Source: Actinomycetes bacterium
GTDB taxonomy: Bacteria > Actinomycetota > Actinomycetes > JAHEKZ01
DNA length: 43,498 nt
Direction of reading: 5' to 3'
NCBI GenBank assembly: GCA_024644435.1
Contig: JAHEKZ010000003.1
Span: 69,273-112,770 of the forward strand
A program made the position numbers and the translations under genes. The notes below the pieces were generated by a model, which saw nothing but the letters and a program-made list of their open reading frames with translations, did no database searches and was not told the origin of the DNA. Positions 22,844-31,173 of this stretch are shown piece after piece (position 1 is the stretch's first letter; each line of letters starts with the position of its first letter).

Positions 22844-23791
22844 GTGAGCAAGCGTCGCGCCCGGACCCCAGGTCCAGATTCCTCTGCCCCCGACGTCGAC
22901 GTCCCCGTTGTCGGTGGGCGTGAGCCGTGCCCTTGCGGCAGCGGACGTCGCTACAAGGCGTGCCACGGCAAGGCGGCCGCCACGCAGCATCGCGTCGTAC
23001 GGCCGTTCGCCGGAATGGCCTCCGAGCCCGACTGGGTGGCCATGCACGACCTGATCCCCGCGGCCACCGCGGTGCTCACACCAAAGGACTCAGACCGCTC
23101 GGTGACGCTGTGCACGCTGCTTCCGATGGCCTGGCCGGCACTGGTGCGCGACAGCGGTGAGGTATTGCTCGCCACACAGACCCAGACCTCGTCCGGTGAC
23201 GTGTCGCGGGATATCGGCGACGCGCTCGACCGCGCCCTGAAGGCCGAGCCCGGCAATCCGGTTCCGCCGCGTCCGTTGCCGGCCGACGCTCCACAGATCG
23301 CCGACCTGATCGACGCAGATCGCCCTCTCGAGGTGCTGGTGCACCAGCGCTTCGACTTCTGGATCGACGACCTCGACGCCGCCGACGACAGCACCCGGGC
23401 CGGCCTCGAGCGCGCCAACGAGGTGGCCACGCCGACGGCGCGGCTGGCATCCGTCGACGGCGCCTACTGGATGCAGCTCGGTGACCGCCGACAGGTGCGC
23501 TGGGTGCTGCCCGAGGACGAGGCGCCTTTGGTCGATGCCCTGGCCAGGCTGCAGGTGGAGTCCGGCCTCGAGCTGGCGCCGGGCACCCGCTTCCTCGGGT
23601 CGTTCCGGGCCGGTGGCCTGGTCGTGCCGGTGTGGGACCTGCCCGAAGGCACCGAGGTCGACGAGGTCGAGGACGCCGCTGCCGACTTCCGTGCCCGGCT
23701 CGATACGACAATTGCGGACGGTGCGCCGTTGACCGGGGCGCAACGACGGGCTCGCGAGTCGATCAGGGCCCGACAGCTGACGGTGCACTGA
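22844..23791 (+). CDS. SEC-C motif, DUF5926-like protein
   Basis: A 315-residue protein with a SEC-C zinc-binding motif near the N-terminus (EPCPCGSGRRYKACHG; C-x-C...C-H ligands) like the C-terminal tail of SecA. It is followed by a conserved actinobacterial domain starting FAGMASEPDWVAMHDLIPAATA, which fits DUF5926. The role is unknown; SEC-C motifs can bind ribosomes or SecB-like partners. GTG 22844 is chosen because of the leaderless TAGGGT and gives VSKRRART, a normal basic start. It is 28 bp behind the GDPD gene but seems to have its own promoter. Confidence 0.85.
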   Translation: MSKRRARTPGPDSSAPDVDVPVVGGREPCPCGSGRRYKACHGKAAATQHRVVRPFAGMASEPDWVAMHDLIPAATAVLTPKDSDRSVTLCTLLPMAWPALVRDSGEVLLATQTQTSSGDVSRDIGDALDRALKAEPGNPVPPRPLPADAPQIADLIDADRPLEVLVHQRFDFWIDDLDAADDSTRAGLERANEVATPTARLASVDGAYWMQLGDRRQVRWVLPEDEAPLVDALARLQVESGLELAPGTRFLGSFRAGGLVVPVWDLPEGTEVDEVEDAAADFRARLDTTIADGAPLTGAQRRARESIRARQLTVH

Positions 23792-23890
23792 AGGGCCCAG
23801 CTGGCCGGTTCGATGCTGAACGACCATTCGTCAAGACTTGGTCAACGTGCGGGTATGTAGTTGCATCGGCGAACTCGACGGAGGCAGGCT

Positions 23891-23968
23891 GTGCGAGGTC
23901 CGAACGCCGCTGTATCCCCCGTCGGTGGCGTTCGGACCTATAAATTCTCTCGCGAAATGCGCCTCTGA
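23891..23968 (+). CDS. Possible 25-codon small ORF with a strong ribosome binding site
   Basis: A GTG at 23891 has GGAGG 6 bases upstream (23880-23884) and opens 25 codons to a TGA at 23966-23968. The product would be small and basic (starts MRGPNAAVSPVGG, ends SREMRL). The 12-bp hairpin at 23897-23938 lies inside it, which could equally be the terminator of the SEC-C transcript. Evidence is limited to the ribosome binding site and reading frame. Confidence 0.25.
   Translation: MRGPNAAVSPVGGVRTYKFSREMRL
23897..23938. terminator. Perfect 12-bp stem-loop in the 233-bp gap between SEC-C and UPF0016 genes
   Basis: GGTCCGAACGCC (23897-23908) and GGCGTTCGGACC (23927-23938) are perfectly complementary with an 18-base loop. 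The AT-rich TATAAATTCTCT follows on the plus strand. It probably terminates the SEC-C gene transcript and may also serve the convergent UPF0016 gene. Nothing else is recognised in 23792-24024. Confidence 0.55.
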
Positions 23969-24024
23969 CCGAGATTTCGGAAGGCAAGCGGGTCGATGAC
24001 TTTCGGCGGGAAGAAGCCCGGTTG

Positions 24025-24633
24025 TCACCAGATCCCGAGGGCTTCGGCGAACGTGGCGGCGGCCAGCAGAGCCAGCAGCGAACCTGAGATCCGCCGGACG
24101 ACGCCGAACCGAACCCTCGCGACCAGCCATCGACCGGCCAGGGCCGCGAGACCGGCGACCAGGCTCAGGGCCAGCCACGCGCCGAGCCAGACGGCGACGG
24201 GAGCGTGGTATCGGGCCGAGAGGCTGGCGGTGGTCAGCTGAGAGAGGTCGCCCCACTCCGCGGCGAAGAGCACCAGGAACGAGACGGTGAAGGCACGCCC
24301 GTGCCCACGGTCCACGACGGCGTCCACCGCGTCCTCCTCCTCGGTCTCGGTGTCGCCGGGATCAGGGTGCCCGGCTCCCCGGAACATGAGGATCGACCCG
24401 ATGGAGAACAAGGTGGCGGTGACGACGAGCACCGGCGTCTCGGGCAACAGCGTGAGCACCGTGCCGGCCGCCACGGCGATCGTCGTCTGCACCGCGAAGG
24501 CCGCGCTCACCCCCAGCCAGACGACCACCGGGCGGTACCGCGTCGACAGCACGAGGGTCGCGATGAGGGTCTTGTCGGGCAGCTCGGCCGGGATGATGAG
24601 CGCCAAGGTGACGAAGAACGCGGCCAGGTTCAC
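24025..24633 (-). CDS. UPF0016 / GDT1 (TMEM165) family cation transporter
   Basis: A 202-residue protein with six predicted membrane helices in two homologous halves. Each half carries the family motif E-x-G/P-D-x-[ST]: ELPDKT (residues 17-22) and EWGDLSQ (about 125-131). A charged, acidic cytoplasmic loop (DPGDTETEEEDAVD) joins the halves. Bacterial members export manganese (MneA type) and eukaryotic relatives exchange Mn/Ca with protons. The first motif has Pro in place of Gly, and the second has Leu-Ser in place of Lys/Arg-Ser/Thr, so specificity should not be assumed. The start is a GTG at 24633. A yybP-ykoY manganese riboswitch was looked for upstream and not seen. Confidence 0.88.
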   Translation of the reverse strand: MNLAAFFVTLALIIPAELPDKTLIATLVLSTRYRPVVVWLGVSAAFAVQTTIAVAAGTVLTLLPETPVLVVTATLFSIGSILMFRGAGHPDPGDTETEEEDAVDAVVDRGHGRAFTVSFLVLFAAEWGDLSQLTTASLSARYHAPVAVWLGAWLALSLVAGLAALAGRWLVARVRFGVVRRISGSLLALLAAATFAEALGIW

Positions 24634-24726
24634 GCCAGGACGATAGTGCGAGAGCGGGCAGGGTGACCGAGCGAGGTCGGGGGATCGCTAGCCTGGTGCT
24701 CCCCTCCCCCAACGTCTGGGATACCC

Positions 24727-25233
24727 GTGACTGTGCTTGGCCTCGACACCGACCAGATTGCCGCCATTGCGATTGCCGCTGCCGCCGTTGCGCTGGTCGC
24801 ACTCGTGCTGGCGATCGTGCTGGCGCTCCGCATCCGACGCATGCGGCACCAGTACGTCGTTCTGCAGCAAGGCGACGATGGCCAGTCGTTCCTGGACGCT
24901 GTTACGCGGCAGAACAACGACGTCACCCAGATGCGAGCGGAGATCGCCACCCTCAGCTCTGCGGTTCAGACGCTCCGCGTCGACCTGGCTGACGCGATTC
25001 GCCATGTTGCCGTCGTGCGCTATGACGCGTTCAACGACATGGGGGGCCGCATGTCCTTCTCGGCGGCGCTCCTTGACGATGCGGGTGACGGTGTCGTGAT
25101 CAGCTCGATCAATGGCCGTAGCGAGACGCGGACCTATGCGAAAGGTGTCAAGGGCGGGGTGAGCGAAGCCGACCTGTCGCCCGAAGAAGTTCAGGTGATC
25201 GGCTATGCGAGAGCCAGTAACCCGCGTTCGTAG
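24727..25233 (+). CDS. DUF4446 family membrane protein
   Basis: A 168-residue protein: one N-terminal membrane helix (about residues 10-34), a short coiled-coil segment (FLDAVTRQNNDVTQMRAEI, then further heptads to DAIRH), and a C-terminal domain with VVRYDAFNDMGGRMSFSAALLD, ISSINGRSETRTYAK and LSPEE (partial motifs), which is characteristic of DUF4446. The family is widespread in Gram-positives, often near parB/soj or serS; its function is unknown. The start is GTG 24727 (GTG 24733 is possible). The gene is 38 bp upstream of pheA but pheA has its own -10 element. Confidence 0.88.
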   Translation: MTVLGLDTDQIAAIAIAAAAVALVALVLAIVLALRIRRMRHQYVVLQQGDDGQSFLDAVTRQNNDVTQMRAEIATLSSAVQTLRVDLADAIRHVAVVRYDAFNDMGGRMSFSAALLDDAGDGVVISSINGRSETRTYAKGVKGGVSEADLSPEEVQVIGYARASNPRS

Positions 25234-25258
25234 CGGCCCGCCCCGCTCAGACCTGCAA

Positions 25259-25264
25259 TAGGCT
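25259..25264 (+). promoter_or_regulatory. -10 element TAGGCT of a leaderless promoter (pheA)
   Basis: TAGGCT ends 7 bases before the GTG at 25272. Confidence 0.55.
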
Positions 25265-25271
25265 GCCCGCC

Positions 25272-26219
25272 GTGTCCTCAGAATCGAGCGCTGCCGTTGC
25301 CGGTCCCCGTTACGGGTTCCTTGGTCCTGCCGGCACGTTTACCGAGGCAGCTCTGCTGCAGTGGCTCGATGGGCGTAACGCGGAGGTCGTCCCCTACGCC
25401 ACGGTCGATGCCGCGGTTGACGCAGTGCGGGGCGGAGAGGTGATGGCCGCCATGGTCCCGCTGGAGAACTCGGTTGAAGGGTCGGTTACGGCGACGATCG
25501 ATGCGCTCGCCGGAGGGCCAGGGCTCGCGATCATTGCCGAGGCGCAGGTACCGGTCTCGTTCTCGCTGGTCGCGAGGCCCGGCGCGACCCTTCGCGATGT
25601 GAAAGGCGTCACCACGCATCCGCATGCGCACGCCCAGTGCCGACGGTGGCTGGCCGAGGAGCTGCCCGGTGTCCCCGTCACGTTCGCCCCCTCGACAGCG
25701 ATGGCTGCATCGATGGTGGCTCAGGGTGAGCACGATGCGGCGATCTCGGCACCGCTCGCCGCGTCGGTCTACGGACTCGACCAGCTCGCGGCAGACATCG
25801 GCGACCGTCCCGCTGAGACGCGGTTCGTGCTGATCAGCACTCCGCAGCCGCCGCAGCCGGCATCTGGAGCGGACAAGACCTCGCTGGTGCTCTTCATGGG
25901 CGAGGACCACCCGGGCGCCCTGCTCGAGATCCTCACCGAGTTCGCGGTACGCGGGGTGAACCTCACCCGGATTGAAAGCCGTCCCACGGGTGGCGGAATC
26001 GGTGACTACTTCTTCTCCGTCGACGTCGAGGGCCACCTCGACGATGCCCGCGTGGGCGAGGCCCTGATGGGTCTGCGCCGCGTCTGCGCCGAGGTGCGGT
26101 ATCTCGGGTCGTACCCGCGGATCGACGGTCGTGAGCCAGTGATCAGGCGTGGAGTGGCTGACGGGGAGTTCCGTGGGGCCCAGGCTTGGCTGGCCCGGAT
26201 ACGCGAGGGCAGGGGCTGA
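25272..26219 (+). CDS. pheA: Prephenate dehydratase
   Basis: A 315-residue monofunctional enzyme converting prephenate to phenylpyruvate, the committed step to phenylalanine. The catalytic PDT domain (about residues 12-195) has YGFLGPAGTFTEAAL, VPLENSVEGSV, THPHAHAQCRRWL and DRPAETRFVLI (the TRF motif needed for activity). A C-terminal ACT domain (about 207-285) with HPGALLEIL and NLTRIESRPTG carries the ESRP phenylalanine-binding motif, so feedback inhibition by Phe is expected. There is no chorismate mutase domain. The GTG start follows TAGGCT. The next gene begins 54 bp downstream. Confidence 0.96.
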   Translation: MSSESSAAVAGPRYGFLGPAGTFTEAALLQWLDGRNAEVVPYATVDAAVDAVRGGEVMAAMVPLENSVEGSVTATIDALAGGPGLAIIAEAQVPVSFSLVARPGATLRDVKGVTTHPHAHAQCRRWLAEELPGVPVTFAPSTAMAASMVAQGEHDAAISAPLAASVYGLDQLAADIGDRPAETRFVLISTPQPPQPASGADKTSLVLFMGEDHPGALLEILTEFAVRGVNLTRIESRPTGGGIGDYFFSVDVEGHLDDARVGEALMGLRRVCAEVRYLGSYPRIDGREPVIRRGVADGEFRGAQAWLARIREGRG

Positions 26220-26273
26220 TCCCGGGCGGGCACCGGGCTCAACTCACCCCGCCATCCTGCCGATGGCCCCCAT

Positions 26274-28283
26274 GTGCGCCGTGTAACCCTCACCGGGACG
26301 TTCGCTGTGGTCAGCCTGACGACCATGGTGCTGCTTGCGGTGGTCGTGACCTGGGTGGTCTCGACCTCGCTGCAGCGGCAGGCGGAGCGCGACGGTGAGC
26401 AGCTGGCCGCGAACTACGTTGCGCAGGGGGTTCAGTCGAAGATCGACTCCGAGTCGGTCAGCTTCTGGAGAGATCCCAGCTCCATTCCGGCCCCCGTCGT
26501 CGACTCGCTCGACCGGATCGTGCGAGCGAACAACAACAAGGTGCTTGATGGACTGTCGCTGTACTCCAGCGCAGGTGAGCCGCTCTGGACGAGCAGAGGT
26601 GCCACAACCGACGCTCCGGCGCTCGACCCCGTCCGCATGCAAGAAGCCAAGGACACTCTTGGGCCCAGCTCGAAGGTGGTGGAGACCGACGAGGGCAGTG
26701 TCCTCGGGGTCACGGTGCCAGTCTTCTACGGCGACCAGCTCGCCGGAATCTATGGATTCGCCCAGGTCGACATCCCGTGGGATTCCACTCAGGCCTTCAT
26801 GACGCGAACCGTGGCGACCGTGGCCGCCGTGATCACGATCATGGTGCTGCTGGCCTGGTTGCTGCTCTTCCGCACCGTGCATCGGGCCAGTTCGACCTTG
26901 CGCTCGCAGTCGGAGGAGAACAAGCATCTCGCGCTGCACGACGCCTTGACCGGCCTGCCCAACCGGCGTTTGCTGCAGGACCGCCTGGACCGGGCGATTG
27001 CCACCTCGGAGAGGTCGGGCAAGCGCCTCGCTCTGATGATCCTTGACGTCGACCGGTTCAAAGAGGTCAACGACACATTGGGGCACGACCGCGGGGACTC
27101 CTTGCTCAAAGAGGTGGCCAACCGTCTGACCGAGGTTGTGCGTGACGCAGACACGGTGGCTCGGCTCGGTGGTGATGAGTTCGCAGTCCTCGCGCCTGAC
27201 GTAGGGAGCCCACTGGACGCCGAACGGCTTGCCGGCCGGGTCCACTCAGCCTTCGACGAGCCCTTCCTGATCGGCGACCTTCAGCTGCACGTCGAGTCGA
27301 GCATCGGGATTGCGACGCTTCCCGACCACGCCGATGACGGCATCGAGCTGATGCAGCGCGCCGACACCGCCATGTACGCGGCGAAGGCCACACATCTTGG
27401 GATGCTGCTCTACCGCCCCGGTGACGACGGCAACTCAGCCGAGCGGCTGCAGCTGCTGGGCGACCTGAGGAACGCGTTGGGCACGACGCAGCTGTCGATC
27501 AACTACCAGCCCAAGATCGACCTGGCCTCGGGCCAGGTCATCGGGACCGAGGCGCTGCTCAGGTGGATGCATCCCGACCGTGGCAACATTCCGCCCAATG
27601 ACTTCATCCCATTGGCCGAGAACACCGGTCTGATCCAAGGACTCACGCGGTACGTGCTCGAGATGGTGTGCGCCCAGATGGCCGAGTGGGACCGCCTCGG
27701 TACCGAGTTCGCGCACCTTCCGGTAGCAGTGAACCTGTCGGCACGGAACCTGTTGGAGACCAACTTCGACGAGTTCCTTGAGGACATCCTCGCCAGCCAC
27801 CTGATCGAGCCCGAGCGTCTCGAGCTTGAGGTGACCGAGAGCGCGTTGATCGAAGATCCCGTACGAAGCCACCAGATGTTGCACAAGATCGCCGGCCTGG
27901 GCGTGACGCTGGCAGTGGATGACTTCGGCACCGGCTACACCTCGATGTCGCAGCTCGAACAGATGCCGCTATCGACGTTGAAGATCGACCGCTCGTTCAC
28001 CCAACGTCTGGCCGACGACCCTGCCGGAGCGACCCTGGTCAAGGCGATGGTCGACCTCGCCCACGAGTTCGGCCTGGAGGTGGTGGCCGAAGGCGTCGAG
28101 GACACCGAGGTCACTTTGCGCCTGCGCGAGCTCGGCTGCGACATCGGCCAGGGCTACCTGTGGTCGAGACCGGTCACGTCTGATGCCCTGCCTGCGGTTC
28201 TCTTCCAGCTGTCGTTCCGCGGCAAGGCCCCGATCGCGGCCACGACGACGGGAACGGTGCCCGCCGGGGCAACCCAGCCGTAA
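26274..28283 (+). CDS. Membrane-bound GGDEF-EAL protein (cyclic di-GMP synthase/phosphodiesterase)
   Basis: A 669-residue protein. Two membrane helices (about residues 8-30 and 178-200) flank an extracytoplasmic sensor region. The GGDEF domain (about 215-380) has an intact GGDEF at 299-303 and an RxxD product-inhibition site at 290-293. The EAL domain (about 395-650) keeps EAL at 426-428, NLSARNL, EVTES, DDFGTGYTS, LKIDRSF, AEGVED and GQGY, so both activities look possible. Such proteins set cyclic di-GMP levels in response to an outside signal. The GTG at 26274 is the first start in frame; an ATG two bases earlier is out of frame and closes at once. No other cyclic di-GMP gene is nearby. Confidence 0.95.
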   Translation: MRRVTLTGTFAVVSLTTMVLLAVVVTWVVSTSLQRQAERDGEQLAANYVAQGVQSKIDSESVSFWRDPSSIPAPVVDSLDRIVRANNNKVLDGLSLYSSAGEPLWTSRGATTDAPALDPVRMQEAKDTLGPSSKVVETDEGSVLGVTVPVFYGDQLAGIYGFAQVDIPWDSTQAFMTRTVATVAAVITIMVLLAWLLLFRTVHRASSTLRSQSEENKHLALHDALTGLPNRRLLQDRLDRAIATSERSGKRLALMILDVDRFKEVNDTLGHDRGDSLLKEVANRLTEVVRDADTVARLGGDEFAVLAPDVGSPLDAERLAGRVHSAFDEPFLIGDLQLHVESSIGIATLPDHADDGIELMQRADTAMYAAKATHLGMLLYRPGDDGNSAERLQLLGDLRNALGTTQLSINYQPKIDLASGQVIGTEALLRWMHPDRGNIPPNDFIPLAENTGLIQGLTRYVLEMVCAQMAEWDRLGTEFAHLPVAVNLSARNLLETNFDEFLEDILASHLIEPERLELEVTESALIEDPVRSHQMLHKIAGLGVTLAVDDFGTGYTSMSQLEQMPLSTLKIDRSFTQRLADDPAGATLVKAMVDLAHEFGLEVVAEGVEDTEVTLRLRELGCDIGQGYLWSRPVTSDALPAVLFQLSFRGKAPIAATTTGTVPAGATQP

Positions 28284-28288
28284 ATCTT

Positions 28289-28334
28289 GCCGAGTGCACA
28301 GCTGGTGGACGCAAAACCGCGTCGAGTGCACGCC
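28289..28334 (+). repeat. Paired-box dispersed repeat, copy A (upstream of serS)
   Basis: CGAGTGCAC occurs at 28291-28299 and again at 28323-28331, 32 bp apart, with GCTGGTGGACGCAAAA between. The 46-bp unit matches the minus strand of 32517-32562 at 35 of 46 positions. It starts 6 bases after the GGDEF-EAL stop codon and ends 10 bases before the serS -10 element. Confidence 0.65.
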
Positions 28335-28344
28335 CTGGGCTCGG

Positions 28345-28350
28345 TAGGCT
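28345..28350 (+). promoter_or_regulatory. -10 element TAGGCT of a leaderless promoter (serS)
   Basis: TAGGCT ends 6 bases before the GTG at 28357. No ribosome binding site and no T-box leader is seen. Confidence 0.55.
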
Positions 28351-28356
28351 CATCCC

Positions 28357-29625
28357 GTGCTCGATCTCAGAGTCCTTCGGGACGCCCCCGACACCGTCCG
28401 CCACTCACAGGCCGCTCGTGGTGAGGATGCCTCACTGGTCGACGTGGTAATCGCCGCTGACGAGGCTCGCCGTGCTGCCATCAGCGCCTACGAAGCGCTC
28501 CGGGCCGAGCAGAAGGCGCTGGGGAAGCAGGTGGCGTCGGCGCAGGGAGACGAGAAGCAGGCACTGCTCGCCCGCACCAAGGACCTGTCGAACCAGGTGA
28601 AGCAGGCCGAGGGATCGGCGCGTGAGGCCGAAGAAGCGCTCACGGTCGTTCAGCTGCAGCTGTCGAACGTGGTCGAACCGGGTGCACCGGTCGGCGCCGA
28701 GGAGGACTTTGCGGTCCTCGAGCACATCGGGACGCCACGTGACTTTGCTGCCGAAGGTTTTGAGCCCCGCGACCATGTGGACCTCGGAAAGCTGCTGGGT
28801 GCCATCGACGTCGAACGGGGCGCGAAGGTATCGGGCGCACGCTTCTTCTACCTGACGGGCCCCGGTGCGCTGCTCGAGCTGGCGCTGATCAACGTCGCTG
28901 TGCAGCAGGCCGTGGCCGCCGGGTTCACTCCGATGGTGACGCCCGTACTGGTGAAACCGCCGGCGATGGAGGGCACCGGCTTTCTCGGTCAGGCCGCCGA
29001 GAACGTGTTTCACCTCGAGCAGGACGACTTCTATCTTGTCGGCACATCCGAGGTGTCGCTGGCGGCTTACCACTCCGACGAGATTCTCGACGTCGCCGAC
29101 CTGCCCCTTCGATACGCCGGTATCTCGACCTGTTTCCGCCGCGAGGCCGGAACCTATGGGAAGGACACCAGGGGAATCATCCGGGTGCACCAGTTCGACA
29201 AGATCGAGATGTTCTCGTTCTGCCATCCCGATGACGCGGTTGCCGAGCACCAGCGTCTCCTGGCCTGGGAGAAGCAGTTCCTCGACCAGCTCGAGCTGCC
29301 CTACCGCGTCATCGACGTCGCCACTGGCGACCTCGGGTCGAGTGCGGCGCGCAAGTACGACATCGAGGCGTGGATCCCTACGCAGGGTAAGTACCGCGAA
29401 GTGACGTCGGCGTCCAACTGCACCGACTTCCAGGCGCGCCGGCTCGGCGTCCGCATGCGTGACGGCGACCGCACAACGCCGGTTGCCACGCTGAACGGCA
29501 CGCTGGTGGCGATCCCGCGCATCATTGTGGCGATCCTGGAGAACCACCAGCAGGCTGACGGGTCAGTGCGAGTCCCTGCTCCGCTGCAGGCGACTCTCGG
29601 GACCGACGTCATCACGCCGCGCTAG
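28357..29625 (+). CDS. serS: Serine--tRNA ligase
   Basis: A 422-residue class II aminoacyl-tRNA synthetase that charges tRNA-Ser (and tRNA-Sec where present). The N-terminal coiled-coil arm (about residues 25-105, e.g. [19 protein letters not shown]) binds the tRNA variable arm. The catalytic core shows the motif 2 region [21 protein letters not shown] (cited in part: FRREAG, RVHQF), [15 protein letters not shown], and motif 3 [17 protein letters not shown]. Length and order match standard bacterial SerRS. The GTG start gives [17 protein letters not shown], the expected N-terminus. Two inverted repeats follow the stop codon. Confidence 0.97.
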   Translation: MLDLRVLRDAPDTVRHSQAARGEDASLVDVVIAADEARRAAISAYEALRAEQKALGKQVASAQGDEKQALLARTKDLSNQVKQAEGSAREAEEALTVVQLQLSNVVEPGAPVGAEEDFAVLEHIGTPRDFAAEGFEPRDHVDLGKLLGAIDVERGAKVSGARFFYLTGPGALLELALINVAVQQAVAAGFTPMVTPVLVKPPAMEGTGFLGQAAENVFHLEQDDFYLVGTSEVSLAAYHSDEILDVADLPLRYAGISTCFRREAGTYGKDTRGIIRVHQFDKIEMFSFCHPDDAVAEHQRLLAWEKQFLDQLELPYRVIDVATGDLGSSAARKYDIEAWIPTQGKYREVTSASNCTDFQARRLGVRMRDGDRTTPVATLNGTLVAIPRIIVAILENHQQADGSVRVPAPLQATLGTDVITPR

Positions 29626-29626
29626 G

Positions 29627-29642
29627 CGCCAACGCGTTGGCG
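29627..29642. repeat. 16-bp perfect palindrome directly after serS
   Basis: CGCCAACGCGTTGGCG is fully self-complementary and begins two bases after the serS stop. It could fold into a 6-bp stem with a CGCG loop and protect the 3' end, or be a protein-binding site. Confidence 0.5.
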
Positions 29643-29694
29643 GAGGCCGGATGTCCGAAGACGTGGCCAGCAGTGAGACCGACCTTGATGCAAC

Positions 29695-29734
29695 GCGGAA
29701 GTTTGCTGGGGTCAGGACCCCAGCAAACTTCCGC
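29695..29734. terminator. 19-bp perfect inverted repeat between serS and trpB2
   Basis: GCGGAAGTTTGCTGGGGTC (29695-29713) and its exact complement (29716-29734) are separated only by AG. It sits between convergent genes, 9 bases from the trpB2 stop. It is most simply a bidirectional terminator, although there is no T-tract. Confidence 0.7.
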
Positions 29735-29743
29735 ATTGACTGG

Positions 29744-31108
29744 CTAGATGGCTGGGACGGTGGCCAACGCCGCGGCGAATCTCTCCTCCGACACCGGCTC
29801 GTCGGTCATGCGCTCGCCGAGATAGGCGTCGTACGCCGCCAGGTCGAAGTGTCCGTGTCCACAGAGGGCCGTGAGGATCACCTTCTCTTCACCGCTCTCC
29901 TTGCATCGCAAGGCCTCGCGGACCGTCTCGGCGAGGGCATGCGTCGGCTCGGGTGCCGGCACGATCCCCTCGGTCCGCGCAAACTGGACGCCGGCGGCAA
30001 AGCACTCGCTCTGCCCGATCGCGACTGCGTCCATGAGCCCGAGCTCGTAGACGTGCGAGATCAGTGGTGCCATGCCGTGGTAGCGCAGGCCGCCCGCGTG
30101 GATCGGGTCAGGGATGAAGTCGTGGCCCAGCGTGTGCATCTTCATCAGCGGGGTCATTCCTGCGGCGTCACCGAAGTCGTACGCGTACGTGCCGTGTGTC
30201 AGCGAGGGGCACGATGCGGGCTCGACCGCTCGGATGTGCGGGCTCATGTTCCCGGCGAGCTTCTCGCGCAGGAACGGGAACGACAGGCCGGCGAAATTCG
30301 ATCCTCCGCCGGTGCAGCCGACGATGACGTCTGGAGTCTCACCGATCTTGGCGAACTGCAGCAGCGCCTCTTCACCGATGATCGTCTGGTGCATGAGCAC
30401 GTGGTTCAGCACCGACCCGAGCGCGTAGCGCGTCTCGGGCTCGGTCGCCGCGACCTCGACGGCCTCGCTGATGGCGATGCCGAGCGAACCGGTGTGGTTC
30501 GGGTCAGCGGCGAGATAGGCGCGCCCGGCCTGCGTCAGCTCGGACGGTGATCGGTGCACCTTCGCGCCGAAGGTCTCGATCATCATGCGGCGGTAGGGCT
30601 TCTGGTCGTAGGACGCCCCGACCTGCCAGACGTCGCACTCGATGCCAAACATCGAGCAGGCCAGCGCCAGCGCAGTTCCCCACTGGCCCGCGCCGGTCTC
30701 GGTGGTGATCTTGGTGACGCCGGCCTTCGCGTTGTAGTAGGCCTGCGGCACGGCCGTGTTCGGCTTGTGCGAACCGGCGGGTGAGACGCCCTCGTACTTG
30801 TAGTAGATGCGCGCCGGCGTCCCCAAAGCCTTCTCCAGGCGGTGAGCCCGGAAGAGCGGCGAGGGCCTCCAGAGGCGGTAGATATCTTGGACCTCGTCGG
30901 GGATGTCGATGTACCGGTCGGACGAGACCTCTTGCAGGATCAGGTCCATCGGGAAGAGCGGTGCGAGGTCTTCGGGCCCCACCGGCTGGTGGGTTCCCGG
31001 GTGCAGCGGCGGCGGCGGGGGGGACGGCAGGTCGGGCACGATGTTGTACCACTGCGTCGGCATCTCTGACTCGTCGAGAATGATCTTGTGCTGCTGGGGC
31101 TCTGTCAT
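29744..31108 (-). CDS. trpB: Tryptophan synthase beta chain, TrpB2 type
   Basis: A 454-residue PLP enzyme condensing indole with serine (or phosphoserine) to tryptophan. It has the N-terminal extension and the segments WYNIVPDLP and [12 protein letters not shown] that mark the TrpB2 subfamily. The PLP lysine is in AGSHKPNTA, then [32 protein letters not shown] (partial), [10 protein letters not shown] (phosphate loop) and [10 protein letters not shown]. TrpB2 proteins usually act without TrpA and salvage indole. No trpA is next to it. ATG 31108 is the best start; the frame upstream overlaps the divergent HAD gene promoter. It is monocistronic. Confidence 0.93.
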   Translation of the reverse strand: MTEPQQHKIILDESEMPTQWYNIVPDLPSPPPPPLHPGTHQPVGPEDLAPLFPMDLILQEVSSDRYIDIPDEVQDIYRLWRPSPLFRAHRLEKALGTPARIYYKYEGVSPAGSHKPNTAVPQAYYNAKAGVTKITTETGAGQWGTALALACSMFGIECDVWQVGASYDQKPYRRMMIETFGAKVHRSPSELTQAGRAYLAADPNHTGSLGIAISEAVEVAATEPETRYALGSVLNHVLMHQTIIGEEALLQFAKIGETPDVIVGCTGGGSNFAGLSFPFLREKLAGNMSPHIRAVEPASCPSLTHGTYAYDFGDAAGMTPLMKMHTLGHDFIPDPIHAGGLRYHGMAPLISHVYELGLMDAVAIGQSECFAAGVQFARTEGIVPAPEPTHALAETVREALRCKESGEEKVILTALCGHGHFDLAAYDAYLGERMTDEPVSEERFAAALATVPAI

Positions 31109-31173
31109 GTGCCGCTGCCTCTCTCGTCCTTGTGGTGTGTCGAACCTTAGCCACGAGGGGCGATGATGGTCTG

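Noticed and set aside
24634-24726. A yybP-ykoY manganese riboswitch upstream of the UPF0016 gene
   Set aside because: The region is short, is shared with the divergent DUF4446 gene and shows none of the conserved loop sequences.
28284-28356. A T-box leader upstream of serS
   Set aside because: Only 73 bases separate the genes, the TAGGCT element points to a leaderless start, and no T-box sequence is present.
28432-29547. A 371-codon open frame on the minus strand opposite serS
   Set aside because: It lies fully within the well-supported serS gene, has no family motif and is a GC-driven antisense shadow.
29651-29743. A small ORF starting MSEDVASSETD after serS with a GGAGG site
   Set aside because: Its frame runs through the 19-bp inverted repeat into the antisense of trpB2 without stopping, so it is not a plausible separate gene.
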